Part shown: positions 27,889-37,308 of the stretch, one piece after another | Numbering within the stretch: position 1 is the first letter of the stretch | Layout: the number at the start of each line of letters is the position of its first letter | NCBI GenBank assembly: GCA_004294225.1 | Contig: REBA01000021.1 | Coordinates: forward strand, 1 to 48,747 | Reading direction: 5' to 3' | Source of the DNA: Cytophagales bacterium | GTDB taxonomy: Bacteria; Bacteroidota; Bacteroidia; Cytophagales; Cytophagaceae | Length of the DNA: 48,747 bases | Position numbers and translations under genes: made by a program | Notes under the pieces: generated by a model | Database searches by the model: none | Seen by the model: only the letters and a program-made list of their open reading frames with translations | What the model was told of the DNA's origin: nothing

Positions 27889-29106
27889 TTGAACTTTTAT
27901 TATTTTCTTTCTCAAAGAATCAATAGCAATAGTGCTAAGTCTTTTTCAGGTCTTGTAAATAAAATTGCAATTATCAGTGTAGCTATCAGTCTTGCTGCCA
28001 TGATGATATCTTTTGCAATTCTTCATGGTTTCAAGCATCAGATACAAGAAAAAATATTCAGTTTTGGTGGTCATATCAAAATCAGCAAGTACGATATAAA
28101 AAATTCTCTAGAAGAAAGCCCTATTTCTAATCAAAGCCCCTTTTATGAAGCTGCAAAGAATCACCCTGAAATATTACATATCCAAACATACAGTCATAAA
28201 GCAGCATTGCTGAAAACCCAAGAAGGGGTATCAGGCATTATGCTCAAAGGAATTAGTAAAGATTTTGACACTTTAAGATTTGCAAAAAACCTAATCCAAG
28301 GACATCTGCCCTATATCAACGACACAAGCTATAGCCGATCATTTGCCATAAGCCAAAAGATTGCCTTAAAAATGAACCTTCACCTTGGCGATACGGCTAT
28401 CGTCTTTTTTGTACAGCAACCACCAAGATTCAGGAAATTAGCGGTCTGCGGAATATATGAAACCAGTATGGAAGAATTTGATGATGTAGTCGCTTTCTGC
28501 GACCAAAGGCTAAACCAAGTAATCAATCACTGGGAGGATACCCTAGTTGGTGGATTTGAAATATTGATTAAAGATTTTAGTAAAATAGATACTGTAAGCA
28601 ATCAAATGTTAGAATTGCTCGATTACGATATGCAGCTAGAGAAAGTAACCGACCAATATTTACAATTGTTTGAATGGCTGAAACTATTGGATAAGAATGT
28701 AGTTATATTTCTTTCGCTTATCCTCTTGGTGGCGGGGTTCAATATCATCTCTACCCTATTCATCATGATTATGGAAAGTACAGCTATGATTGGAATTCTG
28801 AAAGCACTGGGTGCTACCAATTACCAAATTCAAAAGATATTTGTCTATTTGGGATTACAAATTATTGCTAAGGGCTTGTTTTGGGGGAATCTTATCGGCT
28901 TATCGCTTTGTGCTGTGCAGTATTTTTTCAGAATAATCCCCCTAGACCCCAGTACTTACTATATGCCTTTTGCCCCTATTTATTGGGATTGGAAAATATT
29001 CTTCCTACTCAACCTCATTGCCTTCTTGCTTATTGCTATACTATTGCTCATCCCTGTGATGATTATTGCCAACATCAAACCTGTAAAAGCAATTCGTTGG
29101 GATTAG
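27889..29106 (+). CDS. LolC/LolE-type ABC transporter permease (lipoprotein release)
   Basis: This is the membrane subunit of an ABC system that extracts lipoproteins from the inner membrane. The 405 residues follow the FtsX/MacB plan: one membrane segment near the N-terminus (about 25-47), a large periplasmic domain (about 50-265), then three segments (about 272-295, 322-345 and 368-395) with the FtsX-like 'MIMESTAMIGILKALGATN' stretch. The start is a TTG, since no ATG lies upstream in frame, and a promoter sits just before it. The matching ATPase (LolD) is not adjacent. A MacB-like or other FtsX permease is the alternative, but the length and 'LNIISTLFIM'-type region favour LolC/E. Confidence 0.85.
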   Translation: MNFYYFLSQRINSNSAKSFSGLVNKIAIISVAISLAAMMISFAILHGFKHQIQEKIFSFGGHIKISKYDIKNSLEESPISNQSPFYEAAKNHPEILHIQTYSHKAALLKTQEGVSGIMLKGISKDFDTLRFAKNLIQGHLPYINDTSYSRSFAISQKIALKMNLHLGDTAIVFFVQQPPRFRKLAVCGIYETSMEEFDDVVAFCDQRLNQVINHWEDTLVGGFEILIKDFSKIDTVSNQMLELLDYDMQLEKVTDQYLQLFEWLKLLDKNVVIFLSLILLVAGFNIISTLFIMIMESTAMIGILKALGATNYQIQKIFVYLGLQIIAKGLFWGNLIGLSLCAVQYFFRIIPLDPSTYYMPFAPIYWDWKIFFLLNLIAFLLIAILLLIPVMIIANIKPVKAIRWD

Positions 29107-29304
29107 TATTTGGTTTTTAGAAAATCAGTATATTAACGATGCTATTGCTCAGGTTGGTTATTAAAACCACAAATCAATGATCAAGCATTTGATATGATAA
29201 GACTAAGTATTATTTATCTTTGGGTTTTCTTCTGAACTAACACTATCATTAATAAGTATTTCTTACTTTAAAAATTCAATTCATAATTATAAAGATTATT
29301 ATCA

Positions 29305-29949
29305 ATGAAAAAGCTCATAGTATTTCTGCCGTTTATTACTTTGCTCCTATTCTACGGATGTTGCAATAAGCAAAAATTCACCTTTGAACGAATGCCTACC
29401 AATTGTTACTCCATACTACCAAGCTACGAAAGAGACAAAGTGCTCTTCTATAAAGACAAGTTTGGTGATATAGATACTCTTACCTCTCTAGGTGCTAAGA
29501 ATAGCAAAAGTGATAAATATTGCTATAAGTATTGTGGATTTTCGGAGGAATGTGATAGACAAATGATAGCTGTAGAGACTAGAGCGTGGAGTTCTTCTTA
29601 TTCAGGGAAATTAGGGTTTAAAGAAATGATTATTGAGATTGGAGGAAGAACCGCTGGATGCCAAGGTAATAGTATCGCAGATGGAGGGAATGCTATAACA
29701 TTTCGTTTTAGTAATGGTTCTTTGTTGCTTTATTATCCATTTAACAAATGCACTTATAATTCAAGTGATAATAATCTGATGAAACAACCCATTCTAAACT
29801 TTACCTCGGCTTATGGCAAATACCCTGTGGCTTATGCCGAAAAACTAGCATCAAACCAATATAATATCGATTCTATTTATTATGCACCCAGCTTTGGCTT
29901 GGTAAGAATCGTAACCTACGACAATGTTTATGAACTTATAAATCCTTAA
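29305..29949 (+). CDS. Lipoprotein of unknown function
   Basis: This is a 214-residue protein with a lipobox at 16-20 (FYGCC), so it should be lipid-anchored. The mature part has several cysteines (CYKYCGFSEEC) that may form disulfides and a C-terminal beta-rich segment. I do not recognise the family. It is first in a run of three small exported proteins (gaps of 12 and 6 bases). Confidence 0.75.
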   Translation: MKKLIVFLPFITLLLFYGCCNKQKFTFERMPTNCYSILPSYERDKVLFYKDKFGDIDTLTSLGAKNSKSDKYCYKYCGFSEECDRQMIAVETRAWSSSYSGKLGFKEMIIEIGGRTAGCQGNSIADGGNAITFRFSNGSLLLYYPFNKCTYNSSDNNLMKQPILNFTSAYGKYPVAYAEKLASNQYNIDSIYYAPSFGLVRIVTYDNVYELINP

Positions 29950-29961
29950 AATAAAACTCTT

Positions 29962-30438
29962 ATGAAAAACTTATTGTTTTTTCTAATCCTTTGCCCATTA
30001 TGCTTATTAGCTCAGTCTGCTGGAAACATTCGTCCGTCCTCGGTGATTCTATACCCTTCATGTGATACTGAGTATGGAAGAAACCTAACAAGTAGAATCA
30101 AGATTTTAACCAGTAGCAACAGGTGGTGGAAAGTAAAAATAGTATCCAAACTTAATAATGAGGTAAATTCAGACCCTATTCTAAACTCTTGGCAATTATG
30201 TCTATATGACAACAATACTTTTGTCTCTAAAACCAAGGAAAAAATTATACAAGGCAAATGGTGGATAGATGATGATTTTAATCTTCTTATTCTCGAAAAA
30301 GATACACCCAATGAGATGAGATTTAGACTAGGGGTTTTCGACAATTGTGGCTTAATGCTAGACATCAATACAGAAGAAGAAAATCTATCAAAATCAATGA
30401 TTTTTTTTCTAGAAAGAAACGATTTATACCAAAACTGA
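29962..30438 (+). CDS. Small exported protein of unknown function, possibly lipocalin-like
   Basis: A 158-residue protein with signal peptide 1-17 (ending in LLAQ). The order of short beta strands with an 'IQGKWWIDDD' segment recalls lipocalin-like domains of Bacteroidota, but this is a weak resemblance. The next gene has a similar 'LKGVWEIN' strand, so the two may be diverged relatives. It lies inside a three-gene unit. Confidence 0.7.
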   Translation: MKNLLFFLILCPLCLLAQSAGNIRPSSVILYPSCDTEYGRNLTSRIKILTSSNRWWKVKIVSKLNNEVNSDPILNSWQLCLYDNNTFVSKTKEKIIQGKWWIDDDFNLLILEKDTPNEMRFRLGVFDNCGLMLDINTEEENLSKSMIFFLERNDLYQN

Positions 30439-30444
30439 AAACTC

Positions 30445-31008
30445 ATGATACGCAAAAGCATTGAAATCCTCTTAAGAATATTTTTCTTGACATTGTTTTT
30501 ACAAGGATGTATTAACAAAAAAACGAAAGAAAAAGTAAATCCAGAAGACCCACTATATACCCCTTGTAATGTGCTTGCGGCAAAAACTCCTGGTTGGGAT
30601 ACAATTAAAGTACTTACCTATAATGAATTCACCTTTACTAATTCTGCATCGGTATGGGAGAAAGAGTATAAAAAAGCTCAACTTACCCCAAAACCTCATA
30701 ACATCAGATTTAATAGTGACTTCACCTACAAATTAACTTTTACAGAAACTCAACAAGAACTCAAAGGTGTTTGGGAAATCAACTTCTACGAAAATGGCAT
30801 TTCTAATTTTTATCTACTCCTAGACAAAGGTACTGACAAAGAAAGATGGATGACTGTAATTACTGAGGGCGAAATGTTTGACTTCTGTACATTAGAAACT
30901 ATTCAAGATCCAAACAATGTATTTGAAACGAATGAAATGCTCAGAATGCTATACATTAGACCATCTGTGAATCCAAAAAAATCTTCTAATCCATATTTAA
31001 TATTTTAA
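30445..31008 (+). CDS. Lipoprotein of unknown function, possibly lipocalin-like
   Basis: A 187-residue protein with a lipobox (FLQGC, about 18-22). The segment 'LKGVWEINFYENG' followed by a hydrophobic strand 'NFYLLLDKG' resembles the preceding protein and generic lipocalin-like folds. Its start is 6 bases after the previous stop, so it is the last gene of the unit. No motif gives a function. Confidence 0.7.
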   Translation: MIRKSIEILLRIFFLTLFLQGCINKKTKEKVNPEDPLYTPCNVLAAKTPGWDTIKVLTYNEFTFTNSASVWEKEYKKAQLTPKPHNIRFNSDFTYKLTFTETQQELKGVWEINFYENGISNFYLLLDKGTDKERWMTVITEGEMFDFCTLETIQDPNNVFETNEMLRMLYIRPSVNPKKSSNPYLIF

Positions 31009-31104
31009 TGGTAGTTCAATTATTTTTCTAGAAATTGAAAAACTTATACCATTACCTAGATGAGTGTATTTGTGGACTGGTACAAAAAATTTATTTCTGT
31101 AAAG

Positions 31105-31165
31105 TTTAAGTTTAGCAAATGTAATTTTCGACTACACTGATATTTGCTTATTTCAAGAAAATAAA
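31105..31165 (+). repeat. Dispersed 60-bp repeat, copy 1
   Basis: Aligned by eye with 32174-32232, about three quarters of positions agree, including an exact 10-base core (CGACTACACT) followed by a T-rich TTTG element and an A-rich end ending ATAAA. Confidence 0.5.
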
Positions 31166-31401
31166 ACCATTCAATATTTATCCTAAACTCACGAAATGCA
31201 TAATTTAAATACAATCTAAAGTCTGTAAAAAATAATAATATATGCGAACTAACGTTGATAGACTTATCAGGTAAAATGATAATGCAAACAAAGCTATCAT
31301 CGGGACAATGGAATGTGGAAAATATGAATCCTGGCTTGTATCAACTGAAGCTAAGGACTTCATCAAAAGTATGGTTAAATAAGATTGAGATAATAAAGTA
31401 A
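31164..31401 (+). pseudogene. Frameshifted remnant of a T9SS type A sorting domain
   Basis: One frame (31164-31205) reads KPFNIYPKLTKCII and hits a stop. The next frame, open after a stop at 31201, continues FKYNLKSVKNNN, then ELTLIDLSGKMIMQ, then MNPGLYQLKLRT and ends in KIEIIK and a stop at 31401. Joined, these give the order of a type A tail: 'iYP' start, 'LIDLSGK' strand, 'GLY.LKL' strand and 'K..I.K' end. No start codon or cargo domain precedes it, so the passenger part has been deleted and the tail broken by a frameshift. It ends 12 bases before the next gene, which may once have been its operon partner. Confidence 0.75.
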
Positions 31402-31413
31402 AATAAAAAAGAT

Positions 31414-32118
31414 ATGCAGAAAATCCTCATTATTCTATTATTTATCTGTATTCAGCAGAATGCTAGTGCACAGCTATTTAGAAAGTATGCTTTAGGTATA
31501 GGAGGAACAATAGCACAAGGCATTCCAATCTCAAGATTTGCTCCTTTTAATAGGCCTATTGTTTACGAAGCCAACTTATTATTGCTTACTGAAGACAATA
31601 AAGAACGCTTTTTTATTTCTACAGGGATGGGGCTTACCAGTTATCAGCGAAAAGATTCTTGGAAAGCCCCTTCACAAAGAAGCCCTGATTCTTTTGTAGG
31701 TTTTATACCCAAATCAACTACTACGAACAATTATACTATTACCCACTTAAATATCCCACTAAGCATAGGGTACAGGATAATGAAAAGTAGAATGCTAAAT
31801 ATTTATGCTTCTGTGGGAATAGATGTTAGGTTTCAGTTGGCCTCAAAGTACAATTATATTGTGAAAGACTCTTTGGGGCAAATTCTTTTCGAAAAAACCT
31901 CCCAAGATACACCCTATTTAAAACGCATGAGCTTATTTACATTAGCATTAGGCTTAGAACACAAAAGTAAATCTGAAAAATTTATTTATAGATTAGAACC
32001 ATTTCTAAAAGTAGATACCAGAAAATACTTTGAAGGCAAAAACTATTATTATTTAGATGAGTTTCTTTCTTATGTAGGATTTCAATTTTCTTGCTTCTAT
32101 CAATTAAAAAACAAATAA
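31414..32118 (+). CDS. Outer-membrane beta-barrel-like protein of unknown function
   Basis: A 234-residue protein with signal peptide 1-19 (ending in ASAQ) and alternating strands such as 'FFISTGMGLTSYQR', 'LNIPLSIGYRIM' and 'LNIYASVGIDVRFQL', ending in an aromatic-rich strand. This is the layout of PorT/OmpW-type small outer-membrane barrels. The function is unknown. It lies 12 bases after a T9SS tail remnant and has no obvious promoter of its own. Confidence 0.75.
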   Translation: MQKILIILLFICIQQNASAQLFRKYALGIGGTIAQGIPISRFAPFNRPIVYEANLLLLTEDNKERFFISTGMGLTSYQRKDSWKAPSQRSPDSFVGFIPKSTTTNNYTITHLNIPLSIGYRIMKSRMLNIYASVGIDVRFQLASKYNYIVKDSLGQILFEKTSQDTPYLKRMSLFTLALGLEHKSKSEKFIYRLEPFLKVDTRKYFEGKNYYYLDEFLSYVGFQFSCFYQLKNK

Positions 32119-32173
32119 TTAGAAGTTTTATTTATATTCATTTTAGAGCCAAATTAATCATCATCAATTTTTA

Positions 32174-32232
32174 TTTAAATTTGGATCATATAAATTCCGA
32201 CTACACTAATTTTTGTTTCAAAAAAAAATAAA
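32174..32232 (+). repeat. Dispersed 60-bp repeat, copy 2
   Basis: This is the counterpart of 31105-31165 with the same CGACTACACT core, TTTG and A-rich end. It lies 108 bases upstream of the CHU_C gene start. Confidence 0.5.
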
Positions 32233-32312
32233 TTAACCATAAAAATCCATCACAGTTTAAAGCAATTTTGAGTATTATATTACCTAAACGATAGCTATTC
32301 CTAATTTTTGGT

Positions 32313-32320
32313 TAATTTTG
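32313..32320 (+). promoter_or_regulatory. -7 element of the CHU_C / polysaccharide gene series
   Basis: TAATTTTG matches TAnnTTTG and ends 19 bases before the ATG at 32340. No TTTG is present at the matching -33 distance, so an activator may be needed, or the match is by chance. Confidence 0.4.
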
Positions 32321-32339
32321 TGCTTCACAAGAATTAATC

Positions 32340-35069
32340 ATGAATAGATTAAATTTATTTGTATTGTTCCTATCTGTATTTTTAAGCAACTGCCTAAGTT
32401 TATCGAGCATTGCACAGGGTATTTTAGGAAGAGATACTTTGATTTGCAATAAAGATGAGCTGACTGTATCAAGCAAAATCTCTGGCAATAGCTACCTTTG
32501 GTCAACCGATGAAACGAGTCCTGCAATTACCATTACGGAATCTGGAAAATACATAGTGTCTGTCAATACCCCATCGGGACCAAAACAAGACACGATTACT
32601 GTAAAATTCTTAAATACAAGATTTCGCCAAGCCAATAACTGGGTCTTCGGCAATAATGCAGGAATAACTTTTACCAATGCTATTCTACCTATTGCTCAGC
32701 CAAAAGAAAACTTTCCAGCTCACAATATTGCAGAAAGCAATACGAATATTTCTGACCACTTAGGAAACTTATTATTTTACAGCAATAATGATGGGCTTTA
32801 TGCTAACGATGGGCTTAAGATATACGCCAATACAGCTCCTGTAAATTCAGCACTTCTTATCAATAGACCAGAAAGTCAAAGGTTCATTTATTATTTCTAT
32901 ATCTCTAACAATAGTCTTTATTACACTTTGATAGACAAAAATCTAAATGGAGGAAAAGGTGGACCCATAGCCAACCAAAGCAATCAATTACTTTATAATA
33001 ATGCTAAATCGCTTTCTGGTTTTAAATCCATCTATCAATTAAATACCAGTTGGCTCATAAGCCACGAAACCAATAGCAATAAGTTTATAACTTTCAGAAT
33101 AAGTAATACAGAAATAAGTGCCCCAATACTATCCGCAACAGGAACATTTGACCCTAGCCAAATATCAACAATCAAAATTAGTAGCAATGGTGGACCAATA
33201 GCAGTGGCTGCTGATAAAGCCGAACTATTTAGCTTCAACCAATTTACGGGTCAAGTAGGTCTTGAAAAATCCTTTGGTTTCCCTATCACCAGAGCCGTAG
33301 GAGCCGAATTTTCACAAGACGGCTCTAAACTATATTTCAGTGGTATGAGCAATTCGGAATCTTACCTGTACCAGATAGATTTGTTTGCTAGAGCAGGAGA
33401 TCAGCTTATTTATCCTCATAACTTTATCAAAGCCGATATTAACACCCCTTTTGGTGGCTTACAACTTGCCCCAGACAATAAAATATACATCGCAAGAGAA
33501 GGTCAAAAATACCTTTCTGCTTTAGGAAAACCATCTAAATGGCTTTTTGATGACAACTATGTGGCACAAGAAATTCAATTTACCAATGCTAACTCAAGCA
33601 AATATCTACCTTCTTTTCCACAACATTATTTTTCTTCCACACCCCAACCATCTGTATATGCTGACAACGGTTGTGATCAAACCCCTATAAGGATTAGGGT
33701 TTCTACAGATCTAAATCTCTATTCATTTGCCAATTTAAAAATCTCTATCAACACAGGAGATGCCTCTAAAGTACTCAATACAGGAATTAAAACAGACACT
33801 GCTTATACCTACTCTAGTTATGGCAAATACAAATTAGCAGCTACATTACAAACTGCCTGCACCACTATGGTGCTCAATTACGATAACCTTGTAATCTTTC
33901 CTCAACCAAAGCTTTCTATTTCAGATACCACCCTTTGCCCAGATAAAAAATTCTTATCAGGGATAATATACAATGGGAGTAACGATAAGTTTATTGACTT
34001 TAGCCCAAAATATGCTTGGAGAAGTACTACCAAAATCTACGACAGTATAGCTACGCTCAAACCAGAAAACTTTGGAAAATACTATGGAAAAGTCTATTTC
34101 AACGATTGTATCGCTATAGATAGTTTTGAAATCAAAAAATTCACTACACCAACCCCAGAACTAGGTCTTGATAAAGGAGGCTGTATTGGCGATTCGATTA
34201 TATTAGAGCCTAACGTTGGCAATACTTCTGGTGCTTTTACATGGCAAGACTTAAGCACAAAAAATAAGCTCACTGTTAGCAAAGCAGGAATATATAAAGT
34301 TAGTTTCAATGATGGCAAATGTACCACTAGAGATTCTATCAATATTGGGTTTTACAATCCACCAGCAAATCCTAATTTTTTAGTAAAACAAATTATCTGC
34401 TTCGACTCCTTGGTTACAATCAATGCAGGCAATAATGTAAACTATACATACCAATGGAATACTGGAGAAACTACAACTACCATCAAAACGAAAAAATCTG
34501 GCTTATACTCTGTAAATATTTCTAACCAAGGATGTAACAGGCTATTCAATACTAGCATAGAAGTACTTCCTGCACTAACTTTCAACTTCCCCGAAGAATT
34601 ACCTGTTTGTTTAAAAGAAAATAACAAAATAAAATTAGATGCAGGGGAAGGTGTACAATTCCTCTGGAAACCAAACCTTGAAGAAACTCAAACCATAGCA
34701 GCAGATACAGGAATCTACAGTGTAACTAAGAAAACCAAGAACGGCTGTTCTGCCACAAAATCAATAAAAGTTTTTGAGCTCTGCGAACCTCAGCTTCACG
34801 TTCCAAATGCCTTTACCCCTAATGAAGATGAAGAGAATGAAATTTTCCTACCTATAGCTCAAAACATCATCGCTTATGAACTAATTATTTTCAACAAATG
34901 GGGAGAAACCGTTTTTTACAGCAAAGACATCAACAAAGGCTGGGATGGAAAACATAAAGAAATTCAATCCATTTCAGGAGGATATACCTACGTCATCAAT
35001 TACTCTGCAGAAGTAAATAATCAAATAAAAGAATACACCAAAAAGGGGATTATTAACTTATTGCGGTAA
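32340..35069 (+). CDS. T9SS type B (CHU_C) surface protein with propeller-like and PKD-like regions
   Basis: A 909-residue protein with signal peptide 1-25 (ending in SIAQ). A short Ig-like domain (27-90) precedes a region of about 95-435 whose repeated 'FSQDGSKLYFSG' and 'LAPDNKIYIA' strands suggest a beta-propeller. PKD/Ig-like modules follow (about 440-810), then the gliding-motility-associated C-terminal domain with LHVPNAFTPNEDEENEIF, FNKWGETVF and GWDGKHK. It lies 63 bases ahead of the co-polymerase gene and is probably co-transcribed, so it may be the surface partner of the exported polysaccharide (inference). Confidence 0.87.
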   Translation: MNRLNLFVLFLSVFLSNCLSLSSIAQGILGRDTLICNKDELTVSSKISGNSYLWSTDETSPAITITESGKYIVSVNTPSGPKQDTITVKFLNTRFRQANNWVFGNNAGITFTNAILPIAQPKENFPAHNIAESNTNISDHLGNLLFYSNNDGLYANDGLKIYANTAPVNSALLINRPESQRFIYYFYISNNSLYYTLIDKNLNGGKGGPIANQSNQLLYNNAKSLSGFKSIYQLNTSWLISHETNSNKFITFRISNTEISAPILSATGTFDPSQISTIKISSNGGPIAVAADKAELFSFNQFTGQVGLEKSFGFPITRAVGAEFSQDGSKLYFSGMSNSESYLYQIDLFARAGDQLIYPHNFIKADINTPFGGLQLAPDNKIYIAREGQKYLSALGKPSKWLFDDNYVAQEIQFTNANSSKYLPSFPQHYFSSTPQPSVYADNGCDQTPIRIRVSTDLNLYSFANLKISINTGDASKVLNTGIKTDTAYTYSSYGKYKLAATLQTACTTMVLNYDNLVIFPQPKLSISDTTLCPDKKFLSGIIYNGSNDKFIDFSPKYAWRSTTKIYDSIATLKPENFGKYYGKVYFNDCIAIDSFEIKKFTTPTPELGLDKGGCIGDSIILEPNVGNTSGAFTWQDLSTKNKLTVSKAGIYKVSFNDGKCTTRDSINIGFYNPPANPNFLVKQIICFDSLVTINAGNNVNYTYQWNTGETTTTIKTKKSGLYSVNISNQGCNRLFNTSIEVLPALTFNFPEELPVCLKENNKIKLDAGEGVQFLWKPNLEETQTIAADTGIYSVTKKTKNGCSATKSIKVFELCEPQLHVPNAFTPNEDEENEIFLPIAQNIIAYELIIFNKWGETVFYSKDINKGWDGKHKEIQSISGGYTYVINYSAEVNNQIKEYTKKGIINLLR

Positions 35070-35132
35070 TTTTCTTAAATTAGTTATCTTTAAAAAAGAT
35101 TTTTAACTAGAATTTTTTAAAATAAAATCATT

Positions 35133-37271
35133 ATGAATATAAATTATTTTTTAGCTATTGTGCTCAGGAAAAAATATATAATCCTAGGAGCTACAATACT
35201 AGCAATGGTTGCTACATTTATATTAATTTCTAAAACATCAAAAAAATATATCTCCAAAGCACAGCTAGAAACAGGAATAGCCAACAAATCTGAAGTCTCT
35301 TTGTCGGAAGGAGATTATGATTTTTTTTCTATCAATAACAAATTCAGCAATTTCATAGAGCAAATTACTTCAAAGCAAGTAATCAGTTTGCTCAGTTATC
35401 AATTAGCCATTTATGACCTAGAGCATCAATATACTTTCAAAGAAACCAAACATATCAAAGAGAAATTTTCTCAAGAAGAGCTTAACAAGGCGAAAGATTT
35501 TTACAAAACAAAACTAAGTGCTATACAAGTGATTCAATCCAATGATGAGAAAGAAAAACTATTCTTCGACATCCTCAAAGAGATGGAATACGATGTAAAA
35601 AGCCTTGAAAAAAGCTTAGAAATAAACCGAGTAGGAAGTACTGATTATGTTGAAATAAAATACACTTCCAAAAACCCTTACTTATCAGCATTTGTAGTCA
35701 ATACTTTGTGTAATGAAATCATTCGATTTTATAATCACGAGACACAAAAGAAAATGAATAAATCAGTAGAATTTTTTTCCAACTTAGCGACCCAGAAAAA
35801 ACAAGCACTCGACAACAAAATAGACTCCCTCAATAGATATAAAAGAATCAATAGTGTTACCAATTTTGAAGAAGAAAGCAAATCTAAATTAGACCAAATC
35901 TCTAGCCTAGAAACCGAAAGAGACGAAGCTACCAAGAAAATTCTAGCACTCAATCAAACCTTAGAAACCATCGAAATCAAGCTAAGTTCAGGACAAAACG
36001 AAGATTTCGATACAGAGTACAACAACAATAAAACCCTCAACCTCCGCTCAAGAATAGGTTCATTAACTGATCGATTTGTATCTGGAGGCTCAAAAGACAA
36101 AAGGTTAAAAGATTCCATACAAATTTTAAAAGAACAGTTGAACTTTCACCTAGAAAAAAGCGATTCTTATACCAATCTAAAACCTAACGCATCAAAGGAA
36201 GAACTGAAATCGAAAAAAATTAATACAGAGCTAGAAATAGGTGTAGCTAGATCAAATTTAGCAACAATAGAAAGAAGCCTTTCTCAATTGAGAGGCAACC
36301 TTTCTGGATTTTCTAGTAAAGAAGCCTCTATTTCTGAATTGCAAATGGCAATAAACGTAGCAAAAGATGAATATATTTCCATCAATGATAAGTTCAACTC
36401 CTCTAAAAATGCATCGCTCAACTCTGGACAATTACTTCAAGTAGAATTTGGAGAACCAGCAGACGAACCAGAGCCTTCAAAAACATTAGTATTTACACTA
36501 CTTTCTGGAATCATCATTACGCTGACTTGCATTGCCTACCTTTTCTTGATTGAATATTTTAGTGATAATATCAAAACGCCTTCTCATGCAGAAACACTAA
36601 TAGAATCAAAGCTAATAGGCGTATTGAACCAAATCAAAACTGATAAAATAGATTTGCTTAAAGCCGAAAAAGACAAACCAGTAGAAACATTCAAATATTT
36701 AATTAGAAACCTTAGACACACTATAGAAACTGCTACTGGAAATAAAATCTTATTTACCAGTGTATCGGGGGGAGAAGGAAAAACTTTTGTCATTACCCAA
36801 CTGGCAAAGGCTTTGGGTCTGAACGGTAAAAAAGTATTAATTATTGATACCAATCTAAAAAAGAATAGTCTTACCAGCTATTTCAATGCCAAGCCATTTC
36901 TTAGTGAGCAATCAGACCTCAACAATTTAAAAGAAGCGCTCTCTTCTACTAACCTGCTCAATGTATCTATCATTGGATGTAAGACAAGCAACTACTCTCC
37001 TGATGAGCTATTCTTGAATAATGAACTAGAGAAAACTATTAATTTCTATGCACCACAATTTGATTACATCTTTTTAGAAAGTGCTAATACAAACAAATAC
37101 TCTGACAGCCTAGAATTGTGCAAATATGTAGATCTTACCATTGCTATTTTATCTTCAAAAATTAGCTTCAAAAGTTCTGACAAAACAACACTTCAAAAAA
37201 GTATTCAACAACAAAGCAGTTATTTGGGAACGGTATTAAACAATGTACTCACTGAAAACATTCACCTATAA
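35133..37271 (+). CDS. Wzc/GumC-like polysaccharide co-polymerase with degenerate kinase domain
   Basis: This inner-membrane protein controls polymerisation and export of a polysaccharide. Of 712 residues, the first membrane helix is at about 14-32, the Wzz-type periplasmic coiled-coil region at about 35-445, and the second helix at about 450-472 after a proline-rich 'EPADEPEPSK' segment. The cytoplasmic ATPase domain has a Walker A loop SGGEGKT (545-551, Lys550) and a Walker A' VLIIDTNL (Asp572). The Walker B position reads FLES rather than the usual Asp-Thr-Pro, and there is no C-terminal tyrosine cluster. So ATP binding is plausible but BY-kinase autophosphorylation is doubtful. The TolC-FKBP gene follows after 37 bases. 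Confidence 0.9.
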   Translation: MNINYFLAIVLRKKYIILGATILAMVATFILISKTSKKYISKAQLETGIANKSEVSLSEGDYDFFSINNKFSNFIEQITSKQVISLLSYQLAIYDLEHQYTFKETKHIKEKFSQEELNKAKDFYKTKLSAIQVIQSNDEKEKLFFDILKEMEYDVKSLEKSLEINRVGSTDYVEIKYTSKNPYLSAFVVNTLCNEIIRFYNHETQKKMNKSVEFFSNLATQKKQALDNKIDSLNRYKRINSVTNFEEESKSKLDQISSLETERDEATKKILALNQTLETIEIKLSSGQNEDFDTEYNNNKTLNLRSRIGSLTDRFVSGGSKDKRLKDSIQILKEQLNFHLEKSDSYTNLKPNASKEELKSKKINTELEIGVARSNLATIERSLSQLRGNLSGFSSKEASISELQMAINVAKDEYISINDKFNSSKNASLNSGQLLQVEFGEPADEPEPSKTLVFTLLSGIIITLTCIAYLFLIEYFSDNIKTPSHAETLIESKLIGVLNQIKTDKIDLLKAEKDKPVETFKYLIRNLRHTIETATGNKILFTSVSGGEGKTFVITQLAKALGLNGKKVLIIDTNLKKNSLTSYFNAKPFLSEQSDLNNLKEALSSTNLLNVSIIGCKTSNYSPDELFLNNELEKTINFYAPQFDYIFLESANTNKYSDSLELCKYVDLTIAILSSKISFKSSDKTTLQKSIQQQSSYLGTVLNNVLTENIHL

Positions 37272-37308
37272 AAAATAAACCACAAGTTTTTAACCTGATT
37301 TTTTATTT

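Larger units (their letters stand above)
31009..31413. other. Gap holding a short repeat and a decayed T9SS tail
   Basis: The 405 bases contain one copy of a 60-bp repeat (31105-31165) directly followed by the frameshifted remnant of a T9SS sorting domain (31164-31401). Nothing is recognised from 31009 to 31104. Confidence 0.65.

Noticed and set aside
30012..30518. Minus-strand frame of 168 residues
   Set aside because: It is antisense to two genes with clear signal peptides and tight spacing; the product has no domain and begins in the middle of another gene.
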